DNA of 64,000 nt from Balaenoptera acutorostrata (lineage: Eukaryota > Chordata > Mammalia > Artiodactyla > Balaenopteridae): assembly GCF_949987535.1 (NCBI RefSeq), contig NC_080075.1, positions 43,997,536 to 44,061,535 on the forward strand, in the 5' to 3' direction. The translations under genes were made by a program, and so were the position numbers. Shown here one piece after another: positions 60,961 to 64,000 of the stretch (the first letter of the stretch is position 1; each line of letters starts with the position of its first letter). The notes under the pieces are model-generated. The model worked only from the letters and a program-made list of their open reading frames with translations, searched no databases and was not told the origin of the DNA.

Positions 60961-62658
60961 AACAAGATATTTTTAAAAGCAAGGGGAAAATAATGTATTT
61001 TCTAAAATGCTAAATTATGGAGAATATAAGTTGTAAGAAATCAAGAGAAGGAGGTCACTCTGGACTTGGGTCAAGGGTGGATTCATGGAGAAAGGCTGGA
61101 CGTGGGCCTGAAGTTCATTCATTCACAACCTATTTGTATGGCCCACCGAGAAAGAAAGTTGGACAGTCAGTAGACAGATGAGGTGAGAAGATGAAGGGTC
61201 TTAAAGAATGGTGAAAGTGATCAGTGTTTGTTTTTGAGAATAAAAGGATCAGCAAGAGTATGTAGTGCAGACCAGGAGAGAGCAACATATGGGAAACTAT
61301 TTTTCATCTTCAGCATATATTGGGCACCCAAAATCCATACTGCCAGTGGGGTGGGAAAAAGGGAGCAAGTGTTGCTAAGATAACCTAAAGGCAAATCATG
61401 TAAAAGCTAAACTTCCAGCCAGACAAAAGCCTATTTGTAAATTACTCCAGTTAATTTCCCAGGTTGTGATTGGTGATTGCCTCTCTCTGCAAAGCGGTTT
61501 ATGACATTCTCAATTAAGAGTTTGCTATAAAAACGAATGAATGAAGTATTTCAAAACTTCTATGAGATATTAAAAATGAGTCACTTTTAAAAAGTGGTTT
61601 TGTTTCCTGTGTTCTGGATAATGCATTTGAGAATGTAGTTTCCAGCCTCACCCATCACACCATTGTGAAATCAAATTGAATGAATCTCTGCTCTTAGAAT
61701 GATCCTTCATTCAAATGCATTCAATAAATAAAGCCCAAACACAATGAGGCACTTTTCATAGAGCATCCCTGAGAGCTAGGGCCTGGTCTCTCTCACCATA
61801 TGAAGCTGAGATTGAAGTAAATAAAGCATTCACCCACACTGACTGCATAATACATAGTGACTTATTGTTTACTAAGCTCTTGCATGTACACTATCTCATT
61901 TGATCCTCACAACGACCCTACAAAAACAACACTGTTGGTTTATTATCCCCATTTAACAGATGTAGAATTTAGAGCTCAGAGTGGTCAGTGACTTGCCCAA
62001 AGTCACACAGCAATCCAAAGGTACTTTAAATCTTCTCAGCCCCTTCCTTCCCTCTTCCCCAGAACAGGAAACATATTTTTAAGTACAATATAATTAGTAG
62101 AACTATTACCAAGACTGGGCAGAATATTTAATTCATTCAGATGAATTTTGTAGTCCTCCGGTGATTTTGTAAATACCGAGGAATTCATTTTCCACCTCCT
62201 GCAATTCTGTGAATTCTATCCTGGACAAAAGGTCATCCAAATATGATCCTTGCTCAGAGTTATGGAAATGTATGCAGTCTAAAAGAATATGGGCCAAATG
62301 CAGAGTAAAAATATCAGTGAAACTCCCAGTGCCATTTTCTCTTGCTGCCTCAAATCTTTTTTGAAATTAGGCAGGTTATAAATCATAAAAAAAATAAAAA
62401 TGCAAACTTTTGTCCTAAATTCAATTATCATATATTAGAGGGGGTCACGAGTGCAGTACATTGGTGAGTAAAACAAGACGGAAATATGTATGGTGGGAAA
62501 GCCAGAGACAGGTAGAAAGAATGTTTTTGAAAAAATTTTCAATTTACATCCATAGAACATACTGAAATTTATCTGAAAAGCAATAGAAAATACAATTTTC
62601 TCAAAGTCAACATCTTTTCAGCCTCTAGTCCTACTCAGCTGGAATTTGGTTTGGGGAG
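60961..62658. other. Non-coding DNA with a MIR relic
   Basis: 61855-62030 is a good reverse MIR (CTATCTCATTTGATCCTCAC, CCCCATTTAACAGATGTAGA, TGACTTGCCCAAAGTCACAC). 61030-61330 carries weak landmarks of the ancient dispersed repeat. No gene. Confidence 0.6.
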
Positions 62659-63339
62659 TGCTACTGAACCAGGTTCCTTTTGCTCAACGCGCAGCAAGCC
62701 AAAACACTGAGATGCCGAGGTTTGCAGCAAAGAGAAGGTTTATTTGCAAGGCAGCTAAGCAAGGACACAGCAGAACGAGTCTCAGACTCCCAAAGGCAAG
62801 GGGCCCAGGATATTTATGGGATAAAGAATAAAGAAGCAGGGCAGTCCGAGGCAGGGAGAGTGTGGGGAGCATGGGGAAAGGTGATTGGAAAAAGGTGCCA
62901 AGATTTTCATTCTGTGCAGGTGTAACTAAGCTACAGGCCTTGGCACGTTCAAAAATGGAGGTGCTTGGCACAGTCTGAGGGTGGCATTTTTGAAAGGTCA
63001 CCAAGGGGACAGTTGTACGTCCCCTGTTGGAGGGTCGGTGGTCCTATCCAGTCTTAACCAGCTCAGCGGGAACTAGACTTCAAGTTCCTGGAAAACAACT
63101 TAGGCAAACATCTTGTTTATGCTACGTGCTCCTTGGAGGACATACAAGTCTTAAAATGACCTTGATTAGTGAAGGCAGGTGAAATGGATTTGACTCATTA
63201 CCCACAGTTTTCAGGAGACAGGAGATTAATGCCTCTAAAAAGTCAGTCTGGGTCAAAGCTGTTCGGAGGAGCACCTAGAAGCCTTGTCGTCCTGGAGGAG
63301 AGGGGTTAACAGAATTAAGGATAGCTTCATTTTCTAACA
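62659..63339 (-). mobile_element. Solo LTR-like element of an endogenous retrovirus (class I type)
   Basis: On the minus strand the promoter-proximal end shows a TATA-like CCCATAAATA (complement of 62811-62820), a polyadenylation signal AATAAA (complement of 62739-62744) about 70 bp later, then a U5-like stretch ending in CA at 62659. This spacing fits an R region of about 50 bp. No gag, pol or env remnant adjoins it, so it looks like a solo LTR. The upstream edge is uncertain: TG starts near 63225, 63339 or 63498 are all possible, and no clean target-site duplication was found. Confidence 0.55.
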
Positions 63340-63690
63340 TTGCCTTGCAAACACCATTTCTACAGTAATCAGGGCTAGCCCTCTCTTTCTTCATTCAGCC
63401 CTCTGCTTCCATCTTCATTTTGGCTGTGCGGTCATTTATGCAGCAGGAATCTGTCCAGCAGCTAGAGACAGACCACACTGGCTGGGCTCCCACATCCACA
63501 TCCACTGTTGAGGGAACGTATTGGTTCTAAGGGCCCTTTTCCTCAAAATGTCTAATTCCATCCTCTCCTAAGTTACGATGTATCTATTCACCTGTGTGTA
63601 ACTGTGAATAGCTACAGAGCTTCTGAAAATCCAGTTTGTTTATTTTTATTTTTTATTTTTTTGTTATAGGGCACAAGTTTTCGTTTTTGC
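63340..63690. other. Non-coding DNA
   Basis: May include the 5' edge of the LTR. Otherwise T-rich, with nothing recognised. Confidence 0.4.
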
Positions 63691-64000
63691 TTTTTTTTAA
63701 CATCTTTATTGGAGTATAATTGCTTTACAATGGTGTGTTAGTTTCTGCTTTATAACAAAGTGAATCAGTTATACATATACATATGTCTCCATCTCTCTCC
63801 CCTCTTGCATGTCCCTCCCTCCCACCCTCCCTATCCCACCCATCTAGGTGGTCACAAAGCACAGAGCTGATCTCCCTGTGCTATGCAGCTGCTTCCCACT
63901 ACCTATCTATTTTACATTTGGTAGTGTATATATGTCCATGCCACTCTCTCACTTTGTCCCAGCTTACTCTTCCCCCTCCCCGTATCCTAAAGTCCATTCT
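63691..64000 (-). mobile_element. LINE-1 3' end, continues beyond the window
   Basis: Short poly(T) at 63691-63698, AATAAA (complement of 63705-63710), then a 3' UTR almost the same as that at 820-1120 of the first LINE-1. This copy uses the standard tail position and has no transduced flank. ORF2 would follow to the right, outside the window. Confidence 0.95.

Overview
The window is mammalian nuclear DNA, almost certainly from a cetacean. Seven tRNA-derived CHR-type SINEs, the family of whales, hippos and ruminants, are scattered through it. The ruminant Bov-tA/Bov-A2/BovB and pig PRE-1 repeats are absent, which points to a whale or dolphin. I found no host protein-coding gene that I can support. 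The composition, the heavy load of interspersed repeats and the lack of long open frames outside LINE-1 all fit intergenic or deep intronic sequence. Nothing here resembles bacterial, phage, CRISPR or operon structure.

Layout: 1-645 is unique AT-rich DNA. 661-6568 is a near-full-length LINE-1 on the minus strand, bounded by a 15-bp target-site duplication. It has a 5' UTR, decayed ORF1 and ORF2, and a second poly(A) tract beyond its own tail that marks a 3' transduction. From 6.6 to 24 kb there are MIR and L2 relics, other ancient repeats and three CHR SINEs (7.1, 12.8 and 23.2 kb). From 24 to 31 kb the DNA is mostly repeat-poor and AT-rich, with stretches that could be conserved regulatory DNA. 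From 31 to 49 kb there are four more SINEs (33.2, 39.8, 43.8 and 48.9 kb), a MER20 DNA transposon, a long TG microsatellite at 35.8 kb, and a 120-bp segment present twice at about 95% identity (43.04 and 44.99 kb). 49.8-50.7 kb is an old decayed LINE-1. From 50.7 to 62.6 kb there are MIR/L2 relics, a possible decayed exon pair (57.6-58.6 kb), a homeodomain-site-rich stretch (58.8-59.0 kb) and a short truncated LINE-1 (59.1 kb). An LTR-like segment on the minus strand starts at 62.66 kb, and a third LINE-1 3' end runs out of the window from 63.69 kb.

How the parts work together: the mobile elements form one retrotransposition economy. LINE-1 supplied the endonuclease and reverse transcriptase. 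The CHR SINEs carry A and B box promoters or the remains of them, end in A-rich tails, and sit between 11-17 bp direct repeats typical of LINE-1 mobilisation. All seven SINEs lie in the same orientation. The most notable observations are the 3' transduction, the unexplained duplicated segment, and the exon-like remnants near 57.7 and 18.4 kb. Repeat-family names were assigned by recognition from memory, not by a database search, and the edges of old repeats are approximate.
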